DNA of 64,000 nucleotides from CALLPQ01 sp964479275 (lineage in GTDB: Bacteria > Pseudomonadota > Alphaproteobacteria > Caulobacterales > Parvularculaceae): positions 62,001 to 126,000 of the forward strand of contig CAYZLR010000001.1 in NCBI GenBank assembly GCA_964479275.1, in the 5' to 3' direction. Below are positions 24,412 to 33,317 of this stretch, piece by piece. Both the position numbers and the translations under genes were made by a program. Positions within the stretch are counted from its first letter, which is position 1. Each line of letters starts with the position of its first letter. Under the pieces are notes generated by a model. It saw only the letters and a list, made by a program, of their open reading frames with translations, did no database searches and had not been told where the DNA came from.

Positions 24412-25683
24412 ATGGGTCTGATGGTAAATTCCACAAAATATAATCTAATCCCTGCTTATCGGCATGATCATGAGATCAGTTTGAATGAGCTTGTAATTTT
24501 AATTGCAAGTTTATGGGCATTAAATGCGTTTGCGATTGATATGATGCTACCGGCTCTTGGTTCCATTGCTAGAGAGTTGGGCGCAATCAATGAAAATGAT
24601 CGACAATTAATGGTCGTGGTCTATGTGACCTTTAATGGATTTGCGCAGATTTTTTTTGGGCCATTGGTTGATCGATTTGGGCGCAGGAAAATTCTTCTAT
24701 TTTCTTTGTCGGGTTATGTGCTTGCGTCCCTTCTTAGCCTATTTGCAAGTAATTTTAGCTTGATGTTGATGGCTAGAGCCCTGCAAGGCTCGGCAACGGC
24801 AGCAACCCGCGTTGCAGCGATTGCGGTGGTGCGCGACCGTTTTGCTGGCCGGGAAATGGCCCGCGTAATGTCGTTGGTGATGACGATTTTCATGGCGGCG
24901 CCTATTGTGGCACCTGGTATTGGTCAATTTATTCTTCTAATAGGGCCATGGCGATGGATTTTTGCAGCCCTGTTGCTCTACGGTTTAATGTTGGGCTTAT
25001 GGGTTTTTACACGAGTTCGCGAAAGTCAACCTGCTGCTGGATGTAAAGCCTTACAGCTGGACCTGATTATGAGTAATTATCTCATTTTTTTTAAAAATAG
25101 GATTAGTGTCGGTTACACGTTTGCGGGTGCGTTTGTCTTTGCGTCTTTGTTTTCTTTTTTGAGCGCCTCCGAACAGATTTTTATAGAGACATTCGCTGTG
25201 GGTGATTTTTTTGCATTGGCTTTTGCGTTCATCGCTTTGCCATTAGCGATTGCTTCAGTTGTAAATTCCAGATTGGTTGTACGCTATGGAATGCGCCGTA
25301 TTTCTCACATGGGCGTTGTGTGTTTTATCGCTATTGGTATTGTGCACTTGGTTGTCTTTAAGGCGGGCATTGAAAATATTTGGACGTTCGAATTTTTTAC
25401 TGGTGTTTCTTTTTTCTGCATGGGTTTAATCGGTCCCAATTGTACCGCGCTTGCGATGGAGCCCATGGGCGAGATTGCGGGGTCTGCGGGTGCTGCGAAT
25501 GGTTTTGCCAACACAGCGCTATCGGGTATTTTAGGCGGGGTCATTGCTAGTATGTACGATGGCACGCCTTTTTCCGTCATTGTCGGTATGGTGATTATGG
25601 GTATTTTGTCCCTATCTGTGATTATTTATACAGAGCGCGGGGTTTTGTTTGAACCTGCAGATCGCGAGAAAAATAAATCATGA
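24412..25683 (+). CDS. MFS multidrug efflux transporter, Bcr/CflA type
   Basis: A 12-span transporter of 423 residues. The first half shows the DHA1 drug-efflux signature: AIDMMLPALGSIARELG at the end of span 1, the loop 2-3 motif A GPLVDRFGRRKILLFSL, the segment ARALQGSATAATRVAAIAVVRD and motif C-like APIVAPGIGQFILLIGPWRWIF. This pattern is typical of the Bcr/CflA subfamily (drug:proton antiport); the true substrate cannot be read from the sequence. It overlaps rimM by four bases (ATGA), which implies translational coupling and co-transcription with a ribosome maturation factor, an uncommon pairing. Confidence 0.92.
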   Translation: MGLMVNSTKYNLIPAYRHDHEISLNELVILIASLWALNAFAIDMMLPALGSIARELGAINENDRQLMVVVYVTFNGFAQIFFGPLVDRFGRRKILLFSLSGYVLASLLSLFASNFSLMLMARALQGSATAATRVAAIAVVRDRFAGREMARVMSLVMTIFMAAPIVAPGIGQFILLIGPWRWIFAALLLYGLMLGLWVFTRVRESQPAAGCKALQLDLIMSNYLIFFKNRISVGYTFAGAFVFASLFSFLSASEQIFIETFAVGDFFALAFAFIALPLAIASVVNSRLVVRYGMRRISHMGVVCFIAIGIVHLVVFKAGIENIWTFEFFTGVSFFCMGLIGPNCTALAMEPMGEIAGSAGAANGFANTALSGILGGVIASMYDGTPFSVIVGMVIMGILSLSVIIYTERGVLFEPADREKNKS

Positions 25684-26258
25684 ATCATAAAGATGAAAAC
25701 CGAATTTGTATTGGTGCTTTTGCAGGGGCGCACGGGGTGCACGGCGAGACAAAGGTCAAGGCCTTCACAGCCACCCCTTCTTCAATAGCCGAATATGGAC
25801 CAGTTGAAACAGAAGATGGGGGCCAGTCATTCGTTTTAGAGTTTATTCGTATTTTAAAAAGCGACTTGGTCCTTGTGCGCTCTAATGACATTCTCTCAAG
25901 AGAAATGGCTATACAACTGACTGGCACTCGTCTTTATGTTGCGCGGGAAAAACTGCCAAAAACAGACGATGAAGATTTTTATCATGCAGATCTGGTTGGT
26001 CTTCATGTGTGCCTCCCTGGTGAAGATAAGAACAAGGGTGAGAAGATCGGCACAATTGCAGCGGTTCACAATTTTGGCGCAGGAGACATTTTAGAGATTA
26101 AATTAAAAAGAATAGGGCGCGAAAAGAAAAAACCAGCGCACCTCGTTCCTTTTAGTTTGGAGGCTATACCGGATGTTTTTATTAATGATGGATATGTGGT
26201 TTTAAACCCCGAATTTCTCCCGGATGAAAAGCCTGAAAAAGAAAACGAAGAAAAATGA
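25680..26258 (+). CDS. rimM: Ribosome maturation factor RimM
   Basis: Binds ribosomal protein S19 and helps mature the 30S head domain. The 192-residue protein has the N-terminal RimM barrel (RICIGAFAGAHGVHGETKVK, a strong match to the family G-x-x-x-x-x-H-G-x-x-G-x-x-x-v motif), the linker LYVAREKLPKTDDEDFYHADLVG and the C-terminal PRC-barrel (IGTIAAVHNFGAGDILEIK, HLVPFSLEAIPDVFINDGYV). The tail is rich in Glu and Lys. In most bacteria rimM lies in rpsP-rimM-trmD-rplS; here none of those genes is adjacent and rimM is coupled by an ATGA overlap to an MFS transporter instead. Confidence 0.95.
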   Translation: MNHKDENRICIGAFAGAHGVHGETKVKAFTATPSSIAEYGPVETEDGGQSFVLEFIRILKSDLVLVRSNDILSREMAIQLTGTRLYVAREKLPKTDDEDFYHADLVGLHVCLPGEDKNKGEKIGTIAAVHNFGAGDILEIKLKRIGREKKKPAHLVPFSLEAIPDVFINDGYVVLNPEFLPDEKPEKENEEK

Positions 26259-26291
26259 TATACAAGGATATTTACGCGGTAAGGTTAGAGA

Positions 26292-26723
26292 CTAGAACCA
26301 TGATTTTGTAGAAACGGTGCGTGAAAATATAATCAATCTAATAGCAATCAAGATAACAATGATTGGCATAATGATATCGGCGGTTCCTAAGACTTTATAT
26401 GCTTGCTTTATACCAAACCAATATAAATCATGCAGCAAAATTGAAATTAATGAAGCGATGAAGACGGCAGTGCTCATTGACTTCCTCAATAATAATAACA
26501 TACAGCCTAACAAACCTGTGCCGACACTCACTGCAAATGCGGCTGTTGCCCAAAAAGGTACATTTTTATACAAATCTTGTTGCGCTTCGGGTAATGCGAT
26601 CAAGGCTTCTTGTGAAAAATTAATATGCGCGAAAAAAGCGCCAACGCCCATTAAGTTCCAAACCAGGGCGAGCCCAGCTATAGCCCAAAACCAGATGGGT
26701 ACCCGTTTAGAGAGATCAGACAT
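26292..26723 (-). CDS. Small four-span membrane protein, function unknown
   Basis: A 143-residue integral membrane protein with four hydrophobic stretches (about residues 10-30, 54-78, 82-100 and 113-132). It matches a family seen in many proteobacteria and annotated only as hypothetical or, without evidence, as a sugar transporter; the markers are PIWFWAIAGLALVWNLMGVG at the N-terminus, ALPEAQQDLYKNVPFWATAAFA in the middle and the final IIMPIIVILIAI span. No catalytic motif is visible. It is convergent with rimM and lies downstream of the M28 peptidase gene on the same strand as that operon's last gene is approached from the other side, so it may be a separate unit. Confidence 0.75.
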   Translation of the reverse strand: MSDLSKRVPIWFWAIAGLALVWNLMGVGAFFAHINFSQEALIALPEAQQDLYKNVPFWATAAFAVSVGTGLLGCMLLLLRKSMSTAVFIASLISILLHDLYWFGIKQAYKVLGTADIIMPIIVILIAIRLIIFSRTVSTKSWF

Positions 26724-26785
26724 AATTTATCCTTTTATTTGGTGACCGCGCGATCGTCAGAGATAGTTCTTGCGATAAATGATAT

Positions 26786-29122
26786 TTATAACATTAGTCG
26801 GTTGACGACCATGGTTCTATCTCCTGATTGGCGGGCAATGGCAGTTTTTGGGCGCGCCTCGATATAGGTTTTGGCCGTCTCAGATGGTGTGAAGTACTCT
26901 GCGTAAAGAAATAAAGATTGAACTTCATTGCCCTCAACGTCTATTTGAATCTTCATAGTTTTACAAAAATGACCAATACATCGAAAGGTAAAGCCTCTTT
27001 CATCAGGTTCAATTGAAATCTCCTTTTCATTCACTTTCAATTTTTTGATGAAAAGCGTATTGGGGAAAGTCATGGTGATGCGATCAGCATCTGATGGCGT
27101 CAGTTGATAGGAGATGGTGCGAGAACCTTCGGATAACGGCTGTGTAGTTAAATTTAATACATCTGGCTTTGGAAGATTGGGAGCGACGGCATCTGCATAC
27201 CAAGCAAAGGTATTGAACTCAGGCACAAGTGCTTTTGCCTTTTGGATAGTCCCAATTGCACGCATTTCATTTGGCGGCGCGGCAGGGCTGCTGCCAAAAC
27301 TGACCCAAGCATTATCACCATCAACGAGTGTTAAGGCATTCATGTGGCGAGGGTGAACAACGGAGTATGCTGGCATCAAAATTGCGGCAAGCCAAAAGCT
27401 TACTATCAAAAATAAAACAATCTTCGTGGGTGATAAGATGATCTGTTTGACAGAAGAAAGTTGGGATGTGTCCGGTAATCGACTTGGCTGCGTTAATTGT
27501 GGGTTTTGTTTTAAAATACCCAGCCAGGGTAAAAGGGCTATGGCGCAAATGAGGCAAATGATAAAACCGATTCCATATCCAAGGCTGATGCCGAATGTTG
27601 CTATTGTCGGCGCCCATAAAAATAAAGCAAAGATGCTGGCAAGGCTTTGAAAGAGCGCGCCGGCAGGCGCTAATACGAGACGCAAAATTGAACCCGTTGC
27701 AAATAATAAGGCCGGTAAAACAAAAAAGATAGAAGCGCCTGGCAAAGCAAATGAGAGGGCAAAACCAATAAACAAAAACCAAAACCAGCCTGCAGTCATG
27801 ATTTGAACGCGGTATGCGCTTGGTGCAAAAATACGCGGGATTGTCATTGCGGAAAGAATTGCTGTGAGAGTGATCCACCCTAGTGATGCCCAACCATGCG
27901 CGCGCCAATAATTGGGTTCAATACGAATATGAGTCGTTAAAAACTGGATGCCATAACTCAAACCCAAAGAAGTTATTAACACCAATAAAGGAGACAGAAG
28001 TATGCTCACTTTTTGTGATTTTGACTGTCTGATTAATTTGCCGGGGTTTAGTGTATCGGGAAATTTGAAAAACCCAATGAGGGTGATAATAAGTGTACCT
28101 ATGAGTATCGGCAGTGCGAGAATTTGCGGCATCGCTATCATCCCGCGCCCTAAAAAATCAGTATAAATGAGACGATGGGAAACGCCGTAGCTGTCTTTCA
28201 ATGCTAAAGCGCGCAATGTGGTGAGCGCCTGATCTCCCATATGCTGTGTGGAAATGCGAGACAGGTTTGCAAAATTATCCTGCGGCGTATGATAATAGGC
28301 TTCATTTCCTATGATTGCGAAATTGAGCGCTTTGATCTTCTCGGGCAAATAGACGGCAACATCGGTGGAATTGGGTAAGAGTTCATAAATGCCGGCCATT
28401 AAAGAGTTTGCGACGGGGCGGCGAACATTTTTCATAAATGCGGGCATCACTTGCCCGTTTGGTTGGCTGGTTTCAAACATGTAGGCTGGACCGCGAACGC
28501 CTCGTGCTTCGAAGTTAACTACAATATCGATCTCATCTGCACGGGGATCATGGTCAATGAATGCCCGTGCTCCTAAAAGTCCAACCTCTTCGCCATCAGT
28601 TAACAAGAACAAAAATGGCCGTGCCGGATTTTCCTGCGCGAGGTGAAGCGCTGCTTCTAATGCGACGCCAACGCCGAGTAAGGCATCGGCAACGCCGGGG
28701 CCAGCAGGAACACTATCATAATGACTGGTCACTAATATTGTGTTCTTCTCTCCCGCTACGGGGGCAGGTCCAATACGAAAGCTAACATTCTCTGTTTGCG
28801 CACAAACGCCATAGCGATTTTCGGTGTGTATAAAGCATCCTGGATTAGATGTGATGACGGGATCGAACCTCAATTCTCTAATTTGCGCGACCAAACGGTC
28901 GCGTGTTTTTTTGTTTTCATCTGATCCAATAGGGTGAGGTATTTCAACCGGGAGAATTTTTTGTATGCGTGCAATGGCACGGTTAGTATCAAATTGATCG
29001 GGTCTGTTTGTTGCCCGCAGTTCAGGGGGGGCAGAAAAAAATGTTCCGTTCATCAAAACTAAAAAAAGAAATAGCGCGATCAGGATTTTGAATACCTGAT
29101 TTTCCAATATAACAGAGCGCAT
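26786..29122 (-). CDS. M28 family metallopeptidase with multiple membrane spans
   Basis: A 778-residue membrane-bound peptidase like the ER-type Fxna/ERMP1 group. An N-terminal span (residues 9-28) leads into the M28 catalytic domain (about 60-330): VTSHYDSVPAGPGVADALLG gives the first zinc His and the bridging Asp, LTDGEEVGLLGARAF gives the catalytic Glu and the next ligand, NFEARG another, and NEAYYHTPQDN the last His. About eight spans follow (330-600) and then a soluble beta domain. Family members are aminopeptidases; whether this one acts on peptides in the periplasm is inference. It is the last gene of a three-gene operon behind the HD-domain and MFS genes, with nine bases from the MFS stop. 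Confidence 0.9.
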   Translation of the reverse strand: MRSVILENQVFKILIALFLFLVLMNGTFFSAPPELRATNRPDQFDTNRAIARIQKILPVEIPHPIGSDENKKTRDRLVAQIRELRFDPVITSNPGCFIHTENRYGVCAQTENVSFRIGPAPVAGEKNTILVTSHYDSVPAGPGVADALLGVGVALEAALHLAQENPARPFLFLLTDGEEVGLLGARAFIDHDPRADEIDIVVNFEARGVRGPAYMFETSQPNGQVMPAFMKNVRRPVANSLMAGIYELLPNSTDVAVYLPEKIKALNFAIIGNEAYYHTPQDNFANLSRISTQHMGDQALTTLRALALKDSYGVSHRLIYTDFLGRGMIAMPQILALPILIGTLIITLIGFFKFPDTLNPGKLIRQSKSQKVSILLSPLLVLITSLGLSYGIQFLTTHIRIEPNYWRAHGWASLGWITLTAILSAMTIPRIFAPSAYRVQIMTAGWFWFLFIGFALSFALPGASIFFVLPALLFATGSILRLVLAPAGALFQSLASIFALFLWAPTIATFGISLGYGIGFIICLICAIALLPWLGILKQNPQLTQPSRLPDTSQLSSVKQIILSPTKIVLFLIVSFWLAAILMPAYSVVHPRHMNALTLVDGDNAWVSFGSSPAAPPNEMRAIGTIQKAKALVPEFNTFAWYADAVAPNLPKPDVLNLTTQPLSEGSRTISYQLTPSDADRITMTFPNTLFIKKLKVNEKEISIEPDERGFTFRCIGHFCKTMKIQIDVEGNEVQSLFLYAEYFTPSETAKTYIEARPKTAIARQSGDRTMVVNRLML

Positions 29123-29131
29123 GTTTATTCC

Positions 29132-30487
29132 TTATTTTTGTGCGTTTTCCCAATCTTTATGGATGGCCAGCGATAAGCGCAAAAAAGCAATAATCGAAAT
29201 GATCGTGGCAATAGAGACGCTTGTCAGCGCGATGCGTAACCCCATTTCATCGTTAAAGCCAAAAGTCGATGCAATAACATCGCTGGCAATACCGAGGTAA
29301 GTTGGGCCAAAACCCAATGCGATCATGTTCAGAATAAAAAAGAAAATGGCGGTTGAAAGAGCGCGAATGGAAACAGGTGCCAGGGTTTGGGCCAGTGCAA
29401 AGCACGGTCCCAGATAAAATCCGGTTAAAAGGTGTACTGGCCACCAGCAAATTAGCGAAAGGACAGGGCTTTGAACCCACATGGCGGCGATGAATATCGG
29501 TAGACTTAAGGTGAGGGCAATGGCAGGAACTAGGCCATACGCTTTAAGGTTTTTCTTGGCTAATTTGTCAACAAGTTTACCGCCTATAAAAACACCCAGA
29601 ACGTAAGCGGTACCGTTGATAATTCCGAGCCAAGTATAGACATTTGTTATGCTCAAGTCAGGATGTGATCGTTCGAAAAATAATACTATAAATCCTCCAA
29701 TCGCGTAGGAGGCAAAAGACCCTGCCGTTAAGCCCGTCACGACAAGGCGATAAGAGCGAATTGACAGTAAATGCCTAGCTGCGCGCCATAAAATTGTTAT
29801 TTCACGGACGAATGAATTTTTTGTGTCTACGTCCATATTTTGAAAAGCGTCATTAGATGACTGTGCTTCGGCGCTACCTCTGTTTGGTTCGCGAACGGTT
29901 AATTTTAACAGGATCGCTAACAAAACACCGGGTAAGCCAACGGCGATGAAAGCCATTCGCCAACTGATATTTTGGACAATCCATCCCCCTCCAAGATAAG
30001 CGAACGTTATCCCGATGGGAATCCCCATGGCGTAGATAGCTAAAGCGCCAGCGCGTTGTTCTTTGGGATATAAATCAGAAATAATGGAGTGCGAAGGTGG
30101 CGAGCCGCCAGCCTCACCAATACCAACGCCAATACGGGCCAGAGCTAGATGAGTAAAGTTTTGCGCAAATCCGGATAGGGCCGTGAAGCCTGACCAACAC
30201 GCAAGAGAGATAGTGATGATGGAGACACGATTCCATTTATCTGCAAGCCGTGCAATCGGTATCCCGAGCATTGTATAAAGCAAAGCAAATGCAAACCCGA
30301 GCAAAATGCCTAACTGTGAATCGCTAAGTTGCATGTCGGCTTGCAATGCGGGGGCAATGATACCGAGTATTTGTCGGTCTACAAAGTTAAATGTGTAAAC
30401 CAGCGTCAGCAATACCAATACATATGTACGATAAATTTTTGATGATGTGTGAGGTGATGTTTGCGAATTTATGTTTGGATTTGTCAT
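29132..30487 (-). CDS. MFS transporter, spinster-like
   Basis: A 451-residue, 12-span transporter. The first span YVLVLLTLVYTFNFVDRQIL with the DRQ motif, followed by LGIIAPALQADMQLSDSQLG and the loop motif ARLADKWNRVSIITISLACW, and GVGIGEAGGSPPSHSIISDL, are hallmarks of the spinster/MFS group common in alphaproteobacteria and often found near catabolic genes. The substrate is unknown. Its start codon overlaps the end of the HD-domain gene by four bases (ATGA), so the two are translationally coupled; the M28 peptidase follows nine bases later. Confidence 0.92.
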   Translation of the reverse strand: MTNPNINSQTSPHTSSKIYRTYVLVLLTLVYTFNFVDRQILGIIAPALQADMQLSDSQLGILLGFAFALLYTMLGIPIARLADKWNRVSIITISLACWSGFTALSGFAQNFTHLALARIGVGIGEAGGSPPSHSIISDLYPKEQRAGALAIYAMGIPIGITFAYLGGGWIVQNISWRMAFIAVGLPGVLLAILLKLTVREPNRGSAEAQSSNDAFQNMDVDTKNSFVREITILWRAARHLLSIRSYRLVVTGLTAGSFASYAIGGFIVLFFERSHPDLSITNVYTWLGIINGTAYVLGVFIGGKLVDKLAKKNLKAYGLVPAIALTLSLPIFIAAMWVQSPVLSLICWWPVHLLTGFYLGPCFALAQTLAPVSIRALSTAIFFFILNMIALGFGPTYLGIASDVIASTFGFNDEMGLRIALTSVSIATIISIIAFLRLSLAIHKDWENAQK

Positions 30488-31071
30488 GCGGGCATGGTCG
30501 CATTTTTAGGGGCTTGAAAAACTTTCATCACCATAGGTTCAAAAACCTCGATGGGTAAAGTTTCATAGTTGGGGTCAAATGCTTTTTGATCGTATTTTTC
30601 ACAAAATTCCGCGGTTAAATCAAAATGATCATTACCACGAAAAGCCTCGCGCCGATTTTTGTCGAGACCTAAATAATCAAAATAATAATAGCCTTGAAAC
30701 ACACCATGATGCGCTACCATCCAATGGTGGGCTTCTGATACAAAAGGCCTGATGATGCTGGCAGCAATATCGGGGTGATGAAATGCCCCTAACAGATCTC
30801 CTATATCATGAAGTAGCGCACAAACGACATATTCTTCATCGCGGCCATCTTGGTGGGCGCGGCTTGCCGTTTGTAAACTATGCTCATAGCGATCTACGGG
30901 AAAACCACCATTGTCTTCTTTTAGGAGTGCTAAATGGTCTAGAATTCTTTGCCCACCTTTTTGCGCAAAGGGGATGAATTCGCCGGCGATAATTTGCCAA
31001 TCTTCTTTGGTGCCTTCATCCATTGCACGAAATTTGGCTCTTGGCCGAGGGGGCGTATTGGCGTCCAACAT
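30484..31071 (-). CDS. HD-domain protein, possible PhnZ/MIOX-like diiron oxygenase
   Basis: A 195-residue HD-fold protein. The metal-ligand set is visible in order: H in RYEHSLQTASRAH, HD in ALLHDIGD, H in FHHPDIAA, H in HHWMVAHHG, and a late Asp in KAFDPNYE. The spacing and the E-H-x-L-Q-T-A helix resemble PhnZ and myo-inositol-oxygenase-like mixed-valence diiron oxygenases rather than ordinary HD phosphohydrolases, yet the latter cannot be ruled out. First gene of a three-gene operon with an overlapping spinster MFS and an M28 peptidase, a hint that it handles a small organic molecule that is imported or exported. An upstream region of 468 bases separates it from panB. Confidence 0.8.
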   Translation of the reverse strand: MLDANTPPRPRAKFRAMDEGTKEDWQIIAGEFIPFAQKGGQRILDHLALLKEDNGGFPVDRYEHSLQTASRAHQDGRDEEYVVCALLHDIGDLLGAFHHPDIAASIIRPFVSEAHHWMVAHHGVFQGYYYFDYLGLDKNRREAFRGNDHFDLTAEFCEKYDQKAFDPNYETLPIEVFEPMVMKVFQAPKNATMPA

Positions 31072-31539
31072 GATTACAAGCCCTTTTTATGTTTTATGTT
31101 ATTAGCACGACTGTATTGAAATTTTTCGTCCAGTCAAAGGCCTTATGCGCCCCTATGATTTGATATTGATGCAGCCCTTGCAAAAACTCATTTGTGCAGC
31201 TATAAACTAATCGTTGATCAGGGCTTGTCCCGCTAAATTATGGCCCATGAAGGTGTAAATTTTGTTTTGATCAAAGTTGGCTTTTGCCACATCGCAGATA
31301 TTGTCGAACAGACAATGCCATGGTGCGTGCAGGACATTTGTTTTTCCGTGCCCCGAACCTTGAGGGTTTGTATCAAGCAAAGCCATTGATTTTTTTTGCT
31401 TTACCTTGTGCGCTTACTATTGATCGTTTTTAGCGGTACCCATAGTCAGCAAAGGCTAGCTTTATCAATGTCCTTGTCATACATATTGCCGCTCTCGCTT
31501 TCACACCATAATCCCATAACCCGATAGATAAAACGTATA
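31072..31539. other. Divergent intergenic region upstream of panB and the HD-domain operon
   Basis: 468 bases with no convincing gene on either strand. No riboswitch, RNA gene or repeat copy was recognised. It must hold both promoters. A-T rich stretches lie at 31380-31420. Confidence 0.4.
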
Positions 31540-32397
31540 ATGTCAAAAACGACTCCTTTGAAAAGAACCAGTGTTGCGGATATTCGCAAGCGCAAGGGCG
31601 GCGAGCCCATTGTTTGTTTAACTGCTTATACCGCGCCGATGGCGGCCCTTCTTGATCCGCATATGGATCTCATGCTTGTTGGGGACTCTGCGGCTATGGT
31701 GCAGCATGGTCAAAATACAACGATACCGATCACATTGGATGAAATGATTTCTCATGGCCGGGCGGTCATGCGCGCAAACCCGGCGTCACTCATTGTTGTT
31801 GACTTACCCTTTGGCACCTATGAAGCGAGCCCAGAACAAGCTCATAAAACCGCGGTGAGTGTATTACAAGAAACAGGCGCGGATGCAGTAAAACTAGAGG
31901 GGGGGAAATTGCATGCAAAAACAATAGAGTTCCTCACGCAACGCGGTATCGCGGTAATGGCGCATATTGGTTTGCAGCCTCAAGCTGTGATGGCCATTGG
32001 GGGCTACAAAGTTGTTGGGCGCGATCATGAGCAATGGAAAGATTTGATTGAAGATGCGATCGCTGTTGAAAAGGCGGGTGCGTTCAGTGTGGTTTTAGAA
32101 GGAGTGATTGAGGCTCTAGCTGTTGAGATTACAGATCGCCTCAGCATTCCGACTATTGGTATTGGGGCTTCAGCGCAATGTGACGGGCAAATTCTGGTTA
32201 CGGAAGATATGCTCGGGATGTTTGATCGCACGCCTAAATTTGTACGTAAATTTGCAAAATTGAATGAAATTATTTCTGAAGCTATCGCAGAGTATGCGAG
32301 CACTGTGGTCAATCGTAGTTTCCCCAATGAAGCTGAAGTTTATGATGGCGAACGACCCGAAAGAACGAATAATAATGTCACTAAATTAAAACCGTAA
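31540..32397 (+). CDS. panB: 3-methyl-2-oxobutanoate hydroxymethyltransferase
   Basis: First committed step of pantothenate synthesis: transfers a hydroxymethyl group from methylene-tetrahydrofolate to 2-oxoisovalerate, giving ketopantoate. The 285-residue protein is a standard PanB: SVADIRKRKGGEPIVCLTAY at the start, the metal-binding MLVGDSAAMVQHG, DLPFGTYEASPEQA, AVKLEGG, AHIGLQPQ and IPTIGIGASAQCDGQILV. It is transcribed towards panC, with only 14 bases between the two stop codons, so panB and panC are not one operon here although they usually are. Confidence 0.97.
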   Translation: MSKTTPLKRTSVADIRKRKGGEPIVCLTAYTAPMAALLDPHMDLMLVGDSAAMVQHGQNTTIPITLDEMISHGRAVMRANPASLIVVDLPFGTYEASPEQAHKTAVSVLQETGADAVKLEGGKLHAKTIEFLTQRGIAVMAHIGLQPQAVMAIGGYKVVGRDHEQWKDLIEDAIAVEKAGAFSVVLEGVIEALAVEITDRLSIPTIGIGASAQCDGQILVTEDMLGMFDRTPKFVRKFAKLNEIISEAIAEYASTVVNRSFPNEAEVYDGERPERTNNNVTKLKP

Positions 32398-32411
32398 TAT
32401 AGTATAATGCG

Positions 32412-33263
32412 TTAAGCGGGGTTTACGGGAACATTATCGATTAACCGAACTTCTCCAATTCTAGCGGCGCTTAAAATACGTGCGGGGACGTGTGCATAAT
32501 CTAGTAAAGTTAAATCCTCAGCGTTGACGAGGTCGATATAGTCAACACTAGAAAAACCAGCTTTCAAGATATCATCCTCGACCTGTTGTTTGATAATATC
32601 CCAAGAGATATCGCCCAAACCAGCTTTTTGCGCACCATTCAATAATGCATGATGAAAGGTCGGCGCGATTGCTCGCTCACTTGGAGATAAATACGCATTT
32701 CGTGAAGACATGGCTAGGCCATCATTTTCGCGAATAGTGGGTCCACCGATGATCTCGATATCGAGATCGAGATCTCGTACCATGCGGCGGATCATGGTCA
32801 ACTGTTGAAAATCTTTTTCGCCAAAAATCGCAAGTTCGGGGCGCACAATCAATAATAATTTCGTGACGATGGTTGCGATACCACCAAAAAAATCTGGGCG
32901 AAAAATGCCGCAATGATTTTCTGTCAGGCCGTTGACGCGAATATGAGTTGAAAAGTTTTTTGGGAATAAACTATCTTTTTTTGGTGTGAAAACCAGATCA
33001 CAGCCAGCTTCGCGCAACATTTCTAAATCCTCTTCATGTTGGCGCGGGTACGTTTCGAAATCCTCATTGGGACCAAATTGCAAGGGGTTTACAAAAATTG
33101 TTGCGACAACGAAATCACTTTCTTGTCGAGCAATATCAATCAATGATAAATGGCCAGGGTGTAGTGCGCCCATAGTTGGGACAAGGCTAATTTTCCTTAC
33201 ATGGGCATTTCGTTGAGCTAGTAACGTCTGCTGGGTTTCGTGTTTGGTTTTGCAAATTTTCAT
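32412..33263 (-). CDS. panC: Pantothenate synthetase
   Basis: ATP-dependent ligation of pantoate and beta-alanine to pantothenate. The 283-residue protein has the nucleotidyltransferase motifs of PanC: VPTMGALHPGHLSLI (HxGH-type), TIFVNPLQFGPNEDF, VFGEKDFQQL-type FGEKDFQQLTMIRRMV, and the KMSKS-like SSRNAYLSPSERA, with the final LIDNVPV-type tail. It is the last gene of a minus-strand series rdgB-hemW-(PanG-like)-panC; 54 bases separate it from the PanG-like gene. Convergent with panB. Confidence 0.97.
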   Translation of the reverse strand: MKICKTKHETQQTLLAQRNAHVRKISLVPTMGALHPGHLSLIDIARQESDFVVATIFVNPLQFGPNEDFETYPRQHEEDLEMLREAGCDLVFTPKKDSLFPKNFSTHIRVNGLTENHCGIFRPDFFGGIATIVTKLLLIVRPELAIFGEKDFQQLTMIRRMVRDLDLDIEIIGGPTIRENDGLAMSSRNAYLSPSERAIAPTFHHALLNGAQKAGLGDISWDIIKQQVEDDILKAGFSSVDYIDLVNAEDLTLLDYAHVPARILSAARIGEVRLIDNVPVNPA

Positions 33264-33317
33264 AACATCATCTCGGCATCATTGTGCTTGTTGTTTATCA
33301 CGAAAGGGCTCTGATCG

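Noticed and set aside
31107..31539. Riboswitch or RNA gene upstream of panB
   Set aside because: No conserved riboswitch core or stable structure could be recognised by eye.
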